Assembly: GCF_001039355.2 (NCBI RefSeq)
Contig: NW_019775546.1
Coordinates: 25,546 to 55,761, forward strand
Origin: Lingula anatina
Lineage: Eukaryota; Brachiopoda; Lingulata; Lingulida; Lingulidae
Direction of reading: 5' to 3'
Length of the DNA: 30,216 nucleotides
Shown: piece by piece, positions 20,760 through 30,216 of the stretch
Layout: each line of letters starts with the position of its first letter
Numbering within the stretch: the stretch's first letter is position 1
Notes under the pieces: model-generated
Databases searched by the model: none
Seen by the model: only the letters and a program-made list of their open reading frames with translations
What the model was told of the DNA's origin: nothing
Translations under genes and position numbers: made by a program

Positions 20760-21870
20760 CCCCCTTCCGCCCTTGCTTCATAAGTGTATTGTCACTATCT
20801 ATAAAACGTAATATATTGAATTTCATTTTTGTTCAAGTGGGATTTAGATACGTGATATTTATTTAACCAGGCACCGCATTATCAACAACTAGAAATAAAC
20901 TGCGGTTTATAAATCAGCCATTAGTCACTCAGTATCCGATTAGAACAGGACGGACTTTATCCAGTAAAAAGACTAAAAAGTGTACTGTACATAAAAAAAT
21001 CTACCTGTAGCTTTGAAATAATATTTGCTGCTAAATATCAGCCCTGATAAGGACATATACATGCATATGCACCTGCTGCGCAAACCGAGTTGAGAAGAAA
21101 AGTAAACAGTAACATACTCAACGATACTCGTCGACTTAAAAATAGCGAGAAAAGAGAAGGAATGCGGGAGCGTGTAAATCACTGATACGGCGATTTACAA
21201 TTTGGAGGTTTTGCAGGTTTTACCAGTGGTGAGCAAAACAGAACCGATATCGACTGAGTTAATATGAGATATGATACGGCATTTATACTAGGGAGTTAAC
21301 AAGCGCTTTAATGTAACGCGACGCCGAGGACGACACGTGTCTCGTCGCTCCCAAAAAATTACCGGTGCAGAGATTTACAAATCCCTCCACATCGACGGTG
21401 AAAACAACTTAACAATGTCGTCGAGGCGTTACGGGCTAATGTAATTGATCCAGTACTCAATACAGCACTGGGAACTTCAATATCATAAGATCGTGAAGAA
21501 ATTTTACTGTGTGATATCGTAATTAAGCCTGCTCACGTTTGTATATATGTGAGAGCAAGCGCACACCCGAAGCCGGAAGAGGTTTCTAAGACGGTGTCAG
21601 CGAAGCTTTCACTGTCGATTTATTCAGACACAGACTGGGGACAGTTTCGGTTTATAATTAGTATGTGTGTCAGATACTTTCTCACCGCGCGATTAGACAA
21701 CTTACTACAAGTACTAATGGACATTTCGGCGTAGTTGACAGATGGGTCTACAAGCTACTAGGACTTGTGACATTGCATCGGAATTCCTAGCCAATTTTAG
21801 TCAGTAGAAATTTCGTTCAACCTGTTTTAGTTGCGTGGTGAGGATCCGCCGGAGAATCGGTGCAAAATTT
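20760..21870. other. Non-coding stretch, no gene seen
   Basis: No supported exon. A GC-richer patch at 21,300-21,450 (GCGACGCCGAGGACGACACG, TCGTCGCTCC) stands out from the AT-rich surroundings and, with the donor-like block that follows at 21,872, could be part of a promoter or 5'UTR region. This is weak. Confidence 0.35.
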
Positions 21871-21871
21871 G

Positions 21872-21985
21872 GTGAAGTTCTGAAAATAGCGTGTGGGAGT
21901 TGGAGTCTGCTTGGCTATCTCAGGTAAGACGACTTATCAAGACACGGTCTTAAATGAAAACAAAATCCTGGTGTCAAGGTTTTTA

Positions 21986-21988
<3 letters not shown>
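21872..21988 (+). repeat. 117-bp duplicated block, copy 1 (copy 2 at 25,792-25,908)
   Basis: Aligns without gaps to 25,792-25,908 with seven mismatches (110 of 117). Both copies contain AG followed by GTAAGAC, a strong splice-donor-like site, after GCGTGTGGGAGTTGGAGTCT. Both run into a (GA)n tract (21,988-22,019 here). It could be a duplicated non-coding first exon or a repeat family member. Confidence 0.85.
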
Positions 21989-22020
<32 letters not shown>

Positions 22021-22694
22021 ACACTTGGGGCTCATGCTGTCGTTTTTACTCAGAAGGCTGCTGTCACAAAACGTCACTGTCATTCTTTTTTTAAAGTGAA
22101 TTTACTGAGAACTCCCTCCCATATCTCGTGAATCATTTACCCACAAGCTCACAAGTCGGTGACAAGTCACTGTAGGGCAATCCGGATCATGTTTGAATAT
22201 TTATCGATGACGGGCTAATTCATAAATTGTCACAAGTATAAATGCCTTAGAAAGTAGCAACTTGAATAACTAAAATGAACGGTGACCGGGAGCAAAAGTT
22301 TTAACCTGAACTTGAATTTAACCTGACCTTAGCATTTCAGCAGGACAGCAAAGCTATTAATCAACAGTCTGTTAAATCTACCTGTCAGTCGTTAGCCTGT
22401 TAGTTGTCAAGTTAACTCTTTAGTTAAATAGTTACTTCAGTAGTCTGTGAGTAAGTAGTTAGGAAGTTAGGTACAGGTAGGTAGTTGGGTAGGTATAGGT
22501 TCTCTTATGTTTCAGCGTGCTGTGCATGTTGCAAAGAGCTTAATTTACTAAAAGGTTCTAAAATTTTACTCAGTTAATGACCTCCGAAGTAATTGTCTGG
22601 CAGATCGTGATGCTTTTCTACTGGGGCTCAAACAAGTCATGTCGCAGGTGACAGATGGCTTAAAATGTGTCGCAGGAGACAAGCACTCGTAGAT

Positions 22695-22985
22695 GTTTTT
22701 CGGGCAATTTTGCACGTGAAGTTGACGCAGACTGAAACCACATTTCTTTATAATAGCGAAGAGGTCAGCGCTTGCACTCGCAGTTGATTGCCAGATAGCC
22801 AGTAACGCCCGAAAGTTTGACGCAGGCTGAAATGATTTTCCGTGTTAAAAAGCGAAGACAACAGCGCTCACGGCTGTTTTGCAACCAGTAACACGCGAAT
22901 ATTTGACGCGGGCGTGAATCGACAACATGCACAGCTGTTTGGCAGGATTTACACACGCAAGTGTGACGCAGAATGATAGCTATTC
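22695..22985. repeat. Degenerate tandem repeat, about four units
   Basis: Each unit holds a core near ACACGCGAAxTTTGACGCAG followed by GCTGAA. The GACGCAG-type core occurs at about 22,724, 22,819, 22,905 and 22,965, often preceded by CAGCTGTTTGGCA or similar (22,871, 22,931). Spacing shrinks from about 95 to 60 bp. No continuous frame supports a coding repeat. Confidence 0.6.
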
Positions 22986-23019
22986 GTGTGGAAACGGGTA
23001 CACAGCGCAATCACAAATT

Positions 23020-24300
23020 ATTAAATTATGTTCCGAGTTACATATCTTGTTATTTTTCTCAAATAAACAACTCAATTACAAAACTACCTTCACCGGTCAC
23101 CTCTCACAGTCGGTTCAAATAGATTAAAACGAAAATCATACCGCTATTACACGAATGCTGTTCTATACTGTGCACAACGAGGTCAAGTCTTTTCTAAATT
23201 AAAGACACTTCAACTTCCGGCATTTTCGTTTTGAATCATTTTCTTTCAAATGGGATCAAATGTCGGTCTTATCAAACGTAGCGCATGGTGGCTATATTTG
23301 GCCCTCGTCCAGTTAACTTATTACGCAACGCAACATTCATATGCCCTTTTCATCATTAAACCCAGAATTCGTTAAATGAAATGTTTTGACCTTTAAAATT
23401 TGCAATTTCTTTAAAGACGTAGGGGGCGAACTATGGCGCAAGACACTCCACGGGACAGATTGCTTTCACTTACGACACCTTTAATGCTCGCCGTTAACTT
23501 CACCCTATTTATACACTCAAAATATGGCGGTGTCCTTACATGTGTAAATGTTTTCCTGATCAGGTTTTTAATTTTGCTCCTTGTCGTTACTAAATCCCCT
23601 CCATCTAGGCTGACCTAATTCTTTGCAGTTTGTTTTTTTTTTTAATGACCAAGTTGAAATGTATTGCATTAAGCAGATTGGGGCCGTTGAAAGTTTTCAA
23701 TTAAAAAACTCGCTCTATGTTGATATAATAAATAAGTGGTTAAAGGAATAAATGAAAATATAGATAAGAATGAAATAAAATATGTAAACAAAAAAGCATA
23801 CCTAGTATGCTCCTTATTAAAGAAAATATACACGTAATTACATAATGTATGGTAAGTTCACATGCACAAAACTACCCCCTTTCTTTAAACACTGAAATTA
23901 TTTAGCGTATCTGTATTTTCAATCTTTAAAACGACTCAATACTGTTTAGATTAGTAAGATGTTTTATTACACAAAGACAAGTTAAACGTCTTTTTTGTTT
24001 AATTAAATACGCCTACTAAAATGTTCTATTTTATAACTGCCTTTTATTTTAAATAGAAAACTTTTATTTTGCAACGTATTACATTCTTACTCCTCAGTAT
24101 TGCAGTAAAAGCATATCTTTTTTCTATTAGGGGCACACATTTTACAAGGTAGGACTTGAATAATATATTTTTTTCTAACGGAGAACAGTTTGCTTACAAC
24201 ACATGAAGATTTGGATTTGATCAAGATTAGCTAAAACATTTCCTAGTTTTTAGTCCTAAATTTCTGAAATTGATTAATAGACAGAACGATAAATTTTGTC
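23020..24300. other. Non-coding AT-rich stretch
   Basis: No exon seen. At about 23,288-23,322 GGCTATATTTGGCCCTCGTC plus CAGTTAACTTA resembles the right part of the family 2 element (GGCCATATTTGACCCTCGGA, CTAGTTAG) and is probably a decayed fragment. Confidence 0.4.
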
Positions 24301-24329
24301 TTGTATTTTGGTATTTCAATAAGTGCCAA

Positions 24330-24470
24330 TGAAATAGAAGTTACGACGAAGATGACAATAAATAGTCCAACAACGTGGAATGATGCCCACTATAGAGTCA
24401 CTACAAAGACCAGGGCCACAGTGACATTTTTCACTGGATATTCGCAGATTTGTCTCTGGCTAATACTTTG
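24330..24470. repeat. Interspersed repeat unit, copy 2
   Basis: Partner of 1741-1870, with the best match over 24,424-24,464. Its minus-strand reading ISQRQICEYPVKNVTVAL differs from copy 1 mostly at single positions, then reaches a stop. Confidence 0.45.
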
Positions 24471-24937
24471 CTCATTCTCTTCTGTGACTTTTTAATTTTT
24501 TTCTTTTCTTTTCCTTTTCTTTCTTTCTTTTTTTTTTTTTTGGGGGGGGGGCGGCGGAAATGACGTCATTTCCCAGCGTGTCTCTGGTAAGAGAGTCAGG
24601 AAATGATAAGTATCACAAAGAGATGGTGCTTCAAGAGTTCTCATGTTCCGAAGTTGAACTAATAATGAAAGCTAGGTTTGAAAGAGATTTATATATTATG
24701 AAGAGTGACAGATATTTTAGTGATGCGATTTCATGCACTTTATTCACGCCAAACAAGTCATTTCCCACCCCCTTTAAAGACATAGAGCATAGAAGAAAAA
24801 AAAGCTTGGTTTTAAAACCTTAACATCCTCTTTAAAAGTGTAGCTGGCTTTTGTGTATTTTACGCCTTAATCGCAACTAATATCCTGTAATAACTTTGTA
24901 TCGACTACCTAAATTGTCCTTGTTTCAAAACCGAAAA

Positions 24938-24940
<3 letters not shown>

Positions 24941-24968
<28 letters not shown>
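24941..24968. repeat. (GT)n microsatellite
   Basis: Uninterrupted GT dinucleotides ending just before the family 1 element at 24,993. The interval 24,500-24,940 also holds a CT-rich run and a G9 tract and no supported gene; an 87-codon plus-strand frame at 24,560-24,823 is unassigned. Confidence 0.85.
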
Positions 24969-24992
24969 AGGGGGTGGATAATAAAACACTAA

Positions 24993-25200
24993 GGGCGCAT
25001 TCCCATAGATTTTAGATCGATCTATCTATGGGGAGTCTCACTAGATTACTGTCAGATAATCCGGCTTAATTGTCCGTCCCGCCTACTACAAGCTGTAATT
25101 GGGTAATTAACTTTCGTGCCCGCTCGGCTGACAGCTATTTAGCGTGAACCCCCAGGGAGTTAGGTCGATCTAGTTGGATCTAATCTCTGGGAATGGGGTC
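24993..25200. mobile_element. Foldback/MITE-like element, family 1, copy 3
   Basis: Inverted counterpart of 17,067-17,281: GGGCGCATTCCCATAGATTT at the left and GATCTAATCTCTGGGAATGG at the right, with GTCCGTCCCGCCTACTACAA and AATTGGGTAATTAACTTTCG between. The GGGCGCATTC terminus is shared with family 2, which suggests a common transposase. Confidence 0.75.
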
Positions 25201-25366
25201 TAATATAATTATCAACAGTAATCCTGTAGAAATTCATAGATTCTGCATAGGCATTTGATCTGAATTCTAGGATATGGCGATGCGCGAGATAGAGCGGAGG
25301 GGGGGGGGGTGTCAGTTGAAGAATAAGTAGGACAGACAGTAAAGACACAATGAAAAATTATGGCTG

Positions 25367-25532
25367 CAGGCCCATAGCCAATGGGGTTCAGGGGTTTGAA
25401 TAATTCCACAATTTGCCGTGAAAAGGTCCCCCTTGGTAAATTTTTATCCAGGTACACTAAGGTTTCATGATAAAAGGTCCACTTTTTCAGAAAAATACCC
25501 CCCGTCCTTTGAAATTGATGGCTACGGGCCTG
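25367..25532. mobile_element. MITE with CAGGCCCRTAGCC terminal inverted repeats, family 3, copy 2
   Basis: Starts CAGGCCCATAGCCA and ends TGGCTACGGGCCTG. AAAAGGTCCACTTTTTCAGA and the GGTACA block are shared with the copy at 26,917. No clear target duplication is visible. It is older or more diverged than the other copies. Confidence 0.7.
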
Positions 25533-25601
25533 AGACTTCTGCTTGTCTGTCACTGATGCACATGGGTGGACGACCTGTGGTCAGCTCGGCGATAGCCGGT
25601 G

Positions 25602-25630
25602 CAAGAAGTTGTACCGTTTACAACTTCTTG
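25602..25630. other. Perfect 12-bp hairpin
   Basis: CAAGAAGTTGTA and TACAACTTCTTG pair around the loop CCGTT; outer CCGG/CCGG can extend the stem past small bulges. No known element was recognised. Confidence 0.6.
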
Positions 25631-25733
25631 GCCGGTGTGACAGGAGTGGAAGTCCGGGGCCCCATATAGTCAGTACAGGTTAGGGGTATTTAGAGTATTG
25701 GGGTTAGCATATGGGACGAATGTCACCTTTGCA

Positions 25734-25912
25734 AAGTAATGGGGAACGGACTACAGTTTCTAGCTGTAGTCCGACCCACTTAGAAAATTCAGTGAAGTTC
25801 TGGAAATAGCGTGTGGGAGTTGGAGTCTGCATGGCTATCAGAGGTAAGACGGTTTATCAAGACACGGTCTTAAATGAAAACAAAATCCTGGTGTCACGGT
25901 TTTTAAGGGGAT

Positions 25913-25958
<46 letters not shown>

Positions 25959-25987
25959 AATGGGGAACGGACTACAGTTTCTAGCTG
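25734..25987. repeat. Duplicated block copy 2 with (GA)n, bracketed by identical 33-bp direct repeats
   Basis: Positions 25,734-25,766 and 25,955-25,987 are identical over 33 bases (beginning AAGTAATGGGGAACGGACTA and ending TTTCTAGCTG). Between them lie the second copy of the 117-bp block (25,792-25,908) and (GA)n at 25,914-25,954. The first 33-mer runs on into a hairpin, GGACTACAG-TTTCTAG-CTGTAGTCC. The arrangement suggests insertion by duplicative repair or an unequal exchange. Confidence 0.8.
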
Positions 25988-26080
25988 ACTACCATTCTTG
26001 TCACACCGGTTCATAATACAGGATGTATTTTTGTACACCAAAAAGTCTGATGACCCCGATTTGATACTAAGATAACAAAA

Positions 26081-26109
26081 ATAGAAAACCACAATTTGTG
26101 GTTTTCTAT
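26081..26109. other. Perfect 14-bp near-palindrome
   Basis: ATAGAAAACCACAA and TTGTGGTTTTCTAT are exact inverted copies separated by one T. It stands alone in AT-rich sequence; no surrounding element ends were found. A cruciform or a very short foldback remnant are possible readings. Confidence 0.7.
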
Positions 26110-26555
26110 GTCAATAACCTTTGCCGGTAAAAGTATAAGAAACAGTCAGGTAATTATAATTTATTAAATAACATATGTGACACAGTCATTACGTACGAAA
26201 TATTAAAAAAATACTTTAAATAATGAGAAATACTCCAATTAATCAAACAAATTTTATGACTAACGTAAATGTGATATGCGCATTTACGTAAAATGACTTT
26301 TAAATTGGAAAATCGATAATTCGAGACGCTACTGCGAATTATGTAAGCATTGACTTCAGACAAGCTTTTCGCAATCATTTTTTATGCATTTATTTTTGTT
26401 GTCATTACCGTCATTTCTCAGAAAAAGAATGCCGCTATTCATTTAAGCCAGGAAAACCCGCTATGTAACCAGGATTAGGATTTAGATTTCCGCAAAGAAA
26501 TAAAGTACGATATTAATAACTAACCCTGCGGGTTATTTAATTAGATTTGATTTCT

Positions 26556-26752
26556 TAGGCGCATTCAGAGCAAGTTGGTCCGCGGATCAAATATGGCCGA
26601 CCCACTTGAAAGCTTGCCGCATCCCTTAATAGACATTGAATAGATTCCCCACTGGAATTATGCGGTAAGCCTTTAAGTGGGTCGGCCATGTTTAATTCGG
26701 CCATATTGGATCTGTTAGTCCGCGGATCAACTTTGGTTGTGAATGCGCCCTA
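26556..26752. mobile_element. Family 2 MITE, most complete copy, TA-flanked
   Basis: TA-GGCGCATTC at the left and GAATGCGCCC-TA at the right give inverted ends with a TA target pair, as in Tc1/mariner-type insertions. Within, AAATATGGCCGACCCACTTG and AAGTGGGTCGGCCATGTTTA form a second inverted pair. GGATCAACTTTGGTTGTGAA at the right matches the left end of the copy in intron 2 of gene B (4528 on). Confidence 0.75.
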
Positions 26753-26916
26753 ACACAAGAGAGCGGCGAAAGTCAGCGGTGCTGTTTTTTTTTTTAGAAT
26801 TTTCCAAGAGAAACGCATATTTGATTGAACATTTCAACTAGGTTGGAATTTTCGGTTGCTCAACAGAGATGGATCCGTAATTTAACATTGCCAAGTCAAC
26901 TGTGCTGTTGGACAAA

Positions 26917-27090
26917 CAGGCCCGTAGCCAGGGGGGGGGGGGGGTTCGGGGGGTTCGAAAGAACCCCCCTTTTTGCTGGAAAAAGGGCCACTCTGGGTAA
27001 AATTTGACCTAGGTACATGGGGATTATATGGTAAAAGGTCCACTTTTTCAGAAAAAGAACCCCCCTTTGAAATTGCTGGCTACGGACCTG
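26917..27090. mobile_element. MITE with CAGGCCCGTAGCC terminal inverted repeats, family 3, copy 3
   Basis: CAGGCCCGTAGCCAG at the left and CTGGCTACGGACCTG at the right. ACAAA flanks both sides, a 5-bp target duplication like the CATCA of copy 1. It has a G14 run and GGTTCGGGGGGTTCGAAAGA inside the left end. Open frames on both strands over it are not genes. Confidence 0.8.
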
Positions 27091-27896
27091 ACAAAGGTTC
27101 AGTAGAAATTCCGACATTGATTCAGCATTAAACTTTGGGCCAATATAACGACCCCCATACCATGCCAAATTATCTTCGTTTTAATTAAGGATTCGATTTC
27201 GAGGAGTAAAACTCGCATGACCTGTCGCAAATTGAAGGGTTGACAGACATTGCTTTCTTTGCCTTAAACGATCGAACATGTTTTATATCATAGAACACCA
27301 ATTTTAAATCTAATTTTCAAGCATATATCAAGCATAAAATAGACGTTGATTAATTTCACATTTTTTTAGTCATCGTGTGCTTGCTGCAACTGTCAAAACA
27401 ACAAATCCAGTTCATCTGTTGTCTCTCCTTTAGTGTCCCAATGATACGGGGATTATCGATTCTCTAACATCCTTTCCCCTCTTTTGCCGAATTAAAAGTA
27501 AAGACGGGAGAAATTGTCGATCATGGCATTTAAACCAAAGGTCAAGAGACTTATAAGCGTTCCACTTTGTTAACTATCTCTTGGTGAGGAAAGATGGAAG
27601 GAGCCGGGCAATTTATAAAGAGCACCAATTAGTGGCTATATTAAGGAATGAAGTGGAAGAGGTTCGGTGGTAACATTAATCGTATATGAAATGGGCGAAC
27701 GTGTTGGGTGTGTCTGCAAGTAGGTTCCGACATTCCGATTTTTTCTTTTCCCACAATGCATGTGATCGCACGCCTTTATCATCATGCACATGCAAAGGCA
27801 AAACGAGTTTTGAAGTGTATAATGAATGTAAGTGAGTGTATTTATAGCACCCGCGCACATGCACGCAGGCAAAGATGCATCATGCAAGAAACCACG

Positions 27897-27955
<59 letters not shown>

Positions 27956-28170
27956 GTGCGTTACCACACGCTCACATCACACCATACACGCATCATTACT
28001 TTTAATATCGGTCTTATATTATCTTAAATGCTGCCCTAGCTTGTCCGCAAGCTGCCCTCTCCAACAGTACAACTCGTCACACATACTCCCCTTTTATTTG
28101 TACAGATTTATTCTGGTCTAACGGAGGCGGTGTGGATTCAATAAATCAAGGTCGATACGGATCGGGGAGA
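27091..28170. other. Non-coding stretch with CT/CA microsatellite
   Basis: No supported exon. (CT)n followed by (CA)n at 27,897-27,953 creates long spurious frames on both strands. The rest shows no element ends that I recognise. Confidence 0.5.
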
Positions 28171-28175
28171 CCGGA

Positions 28176-28279
28176 TATAAATAGCCCAGTCTGAGACGCT
28201 GAAATTCGGGTCGTTAAGGGTGATTGATAGCGTTATTTTTGGCCTCCCTTGCGCTCAGTGTGCAGAATGGGTTCCTTAA
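28176..28279 (+). promoter_or_regulatory. TATA box with a possible short first exon
   Basis: TATAAATAG at 28,176-28,184 is a strong TATA match in a locally GC-richer context. About 90 bp downstream CAGAATGGGTTCCTTAAT is followed by GTAAGC, i.e. a start codon (28,266) and four to five codons ending at a donor-like site. If real, a plus-strand gene starts here and its next exons would lie further right or outside the window. None is recognisable to 30,216. Confidence 0.25.
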
Positions 28280-28289
28280 TGTAAGCTGT

Positions 28290-28879
28290 TATTTGAGATT
28301 TTTTCATATTAAGTGGGAGAATCTGATGAAGGGAATAGCACGATGCAAAATAGAAATGCGGATAAATATAGAAATTGTTGAATGAAGAAGTGAATGCATG
28401 AATAATAGGATAAAAAGATAAATAGATGAATGAAAAATAGATAAGCATATAAGACAGATCAATGAATAAATAAACAGACAGGTTTATTGATAAGATTGAA
28501 TTGTATAGGCACCCCTGTCGATTTTTTTTTATAATCAGTATTTATACTTTTCTTTGGACAATACGAGGTGACAATATTCGCATTTGAAATATGTAATTGC
28601 CATCTTCACAACTCGTGTTCTGTTGGGGACATTTCACCTACACTTAACAGCGTGTATGCGTTCAAATAAGATTCTGACGCATTCAGCGGGATATTTGTAT
28701 TATTCGGGCATGTTTGTTTCATGCAAATAATCATTCTCCGCAGATTAACCTCAATTTTTATTTTCTGATCATACGATACTGCTTGTATGCAGCCGTTGAA
28801 CATGACCATTTCGACAGTTAATTCTTTAAAATGTAAATAATAGAAGGAAAAGGGAGAGATAGAGGGAGTTTTTGTGTGC

Positions 28880-28920
<41 letters not shown>

Positions 28921-30122
28921 GAGTGTTAAATAGTCTTTTATCGAAAACCCTTATTGTGAAGTCACACCATCTGGTCATTACAATACTTGTCCATCTCGGG
29001 ACACAACTATAAATGCGTACAGTACTCGGCCAAAAAAGAGAACAAATACATTGGAAATTGCTTTTCTATCTAAAGTAAGCTCTTAGGATTTCACTCCGGT
29101 TATTGACTCTCACCCGATACCAACTGGGTGCTGACGTCATTTCTGAGCAAAGACATTATCTCTGGACTTCATAGATATGCGCTCAGAATTGTCCAGAAAT
29201 TTATCTGCGATTTTTCTCAAGATCCTGATAGGGGGCCTCGCTTATTACTTGATAAGAATAGATATAATTTTAACTTTTAATAAGTTGAAAAGCAGGGAAG
29301 TTTTTTATGCGAGAAAAAAAAGTTTAATATTCACCTCTGTTTTTTTTTCACACACTCCAAGATAAGATAGATGAAAATTTACTTAGGCAATGAATTGTTA
29401 AGTATATAATATTGGAAACCCGTTATCCTGTAAAAGCGTTGTTGTGTTATAAGCTCATAAAAAGTAGTAAGGGTTAGAAACTTAAGATTTTGTGTTTAGA
29501 AACACACAGCTGATGGGTAAAGAACTAGATTAAGGAATCGTTTACTCCCCTTTTAAATAACTTAAAGCTTGGTAAAGATCTAAAAAGGTTATGAGCTGTG
29601 TGGGAACTGTTGCTGATGACCTACACTTTTAAAAGATTAATAATTGTTTATTGTGGCCCCCCCAAAAAAGGATTTTCCAGAGGCAAACGACAATTTTATC
29701 GTACATGTACTTACCAATGGTTAATGAATCCGTTCCAACTTTTAAAGCCAGTCATTTAAAAAGGATTTTTTTTTTGGAATAATCTCTTAACAGATCACTT
29801 ATTTCCCCTTTTTTAAGATATTGATTTTGCCTGTTATGTATGATCTATTATGACAAAATAAAAACTCTGAATGGAAGAGCCATGACCAAATAATCATGCA
29901 TAAACACACATCAAAAGAATGGCTATTTTAAGTTGAAAATTTTGTTTCTGCGGGTAATGGAGTAAACGTTGATCTCTAGCATTTCAGCTAACTCGTACGG
30001 TTAACAGACGGCCCACTCTCTGCCTCTCCACACAATTTCAGTCAGAAATAAAAAGGCTTTGATGTATTACCGGTAGCATCTGGGAACAGTAGTATTATAA
30101 CTTAATAAGATTGTGCTCTCTT

Positions 30123-30154
<32 letters not shown>

Positions 30155-30183
30155 GCACACACACACACACACACACACCTCTC

Positions 30184-30216
<33 letters not shown>
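28290..30216. other. Non-coding right end with microsatellites
   Basis: No supported exon. (GA)n at 28,881-28,919; (CT)n then (CA)n then (CT)n from about 30,118 to the window end. A GATAAATA/GAATGAA-rich patch at 28,360-28,480 is low-complexity. Short open frames lack recognisable features. Confidence 0.5.

Noticed and set aside
26896-27168. 90-aa minus-strand frame with FLKKWTFYH
   Set aside because: The same peptide appears at 25,212-25,553 and its DNA is the internal part of family 3 MITEs; it is a by-product of a non-coding repeat.
27636-28121. Frames of 105 and 137 aa around a CT/CA repeat
   Set aside because: Cys-Val, Arg-Glu and His-Thr runs come from the microsatellite; no domain, signal peptide or splice structure supports a gene.

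Overview
The window is animal (metazoan) nuclear DNA, most likely from a marine invertebrate. The evidence is small exons joined by GT-AG introns, an AT-rich background crowded with (GA)n, (CA)n and (ATT)n microsatellites, a LINE 3' tail, and many foldback or MITE-like elements. Nothing looks bacterial or viral. I cannot fix the phylum; a deuterostome (echinoderm, hemichordate, cephalochordate) or a lophotrochozoan would both fit.

Positions 1-7,100 (+ strand) hold two tandem paralogues of a receptor resembling the cation-dependent mannose-6-phosphate receptor (MRH domain, one transmembrane helix, short tail). Copy A enters from the left edge with exons 39-163, 460-538 and 881-1056. Its membrane-anchor exon (from 1278) loses homology after about 19 bases, where a CR1/L2-like LINE 3' fragment ends it with an in-frame stop. 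Copy B (3319-7091) is complete: seven exons whose phases all agree give a 248-residue protein with a signal peptide, the MRH hallmarks, a helix and a tail ending in a YxxI motif.

Positions 11,825-13,686 (- strand) hold a second gene type: a signal-peptide exon, a V-like Ig domain split over two exons, and a Thr/Ser-rich stalk exon, all in phase 1. Its 3' end is unresolved. A possible tail exon carrying an ITIM-like LAYVDL lies at 11,223-11,291, but no transmembrane exon connects it.

The rest (about 7.1-10.5 kb and 13.8-30.2 kb) has no gene I can support. It holds at least four families of short non-autonomous inverted-repeat elements in several copies each, an 80-bp minisatellite (17,491-17,935), degenerate tandem repeats, a 117-bp duplicated block carrying a splice-donor-like site (21,872 and 25,792), a long Z-DNA-prone tract (18,659-18,741), and a TATA box with a possible short first exon near 28.2 kb. 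The clearest biological story is the receptor tandem pair, in which one copy has an expanded juxtamembrane stem and a LINE-broken membrane anchor. I did not find a convincing new multi-gene system.
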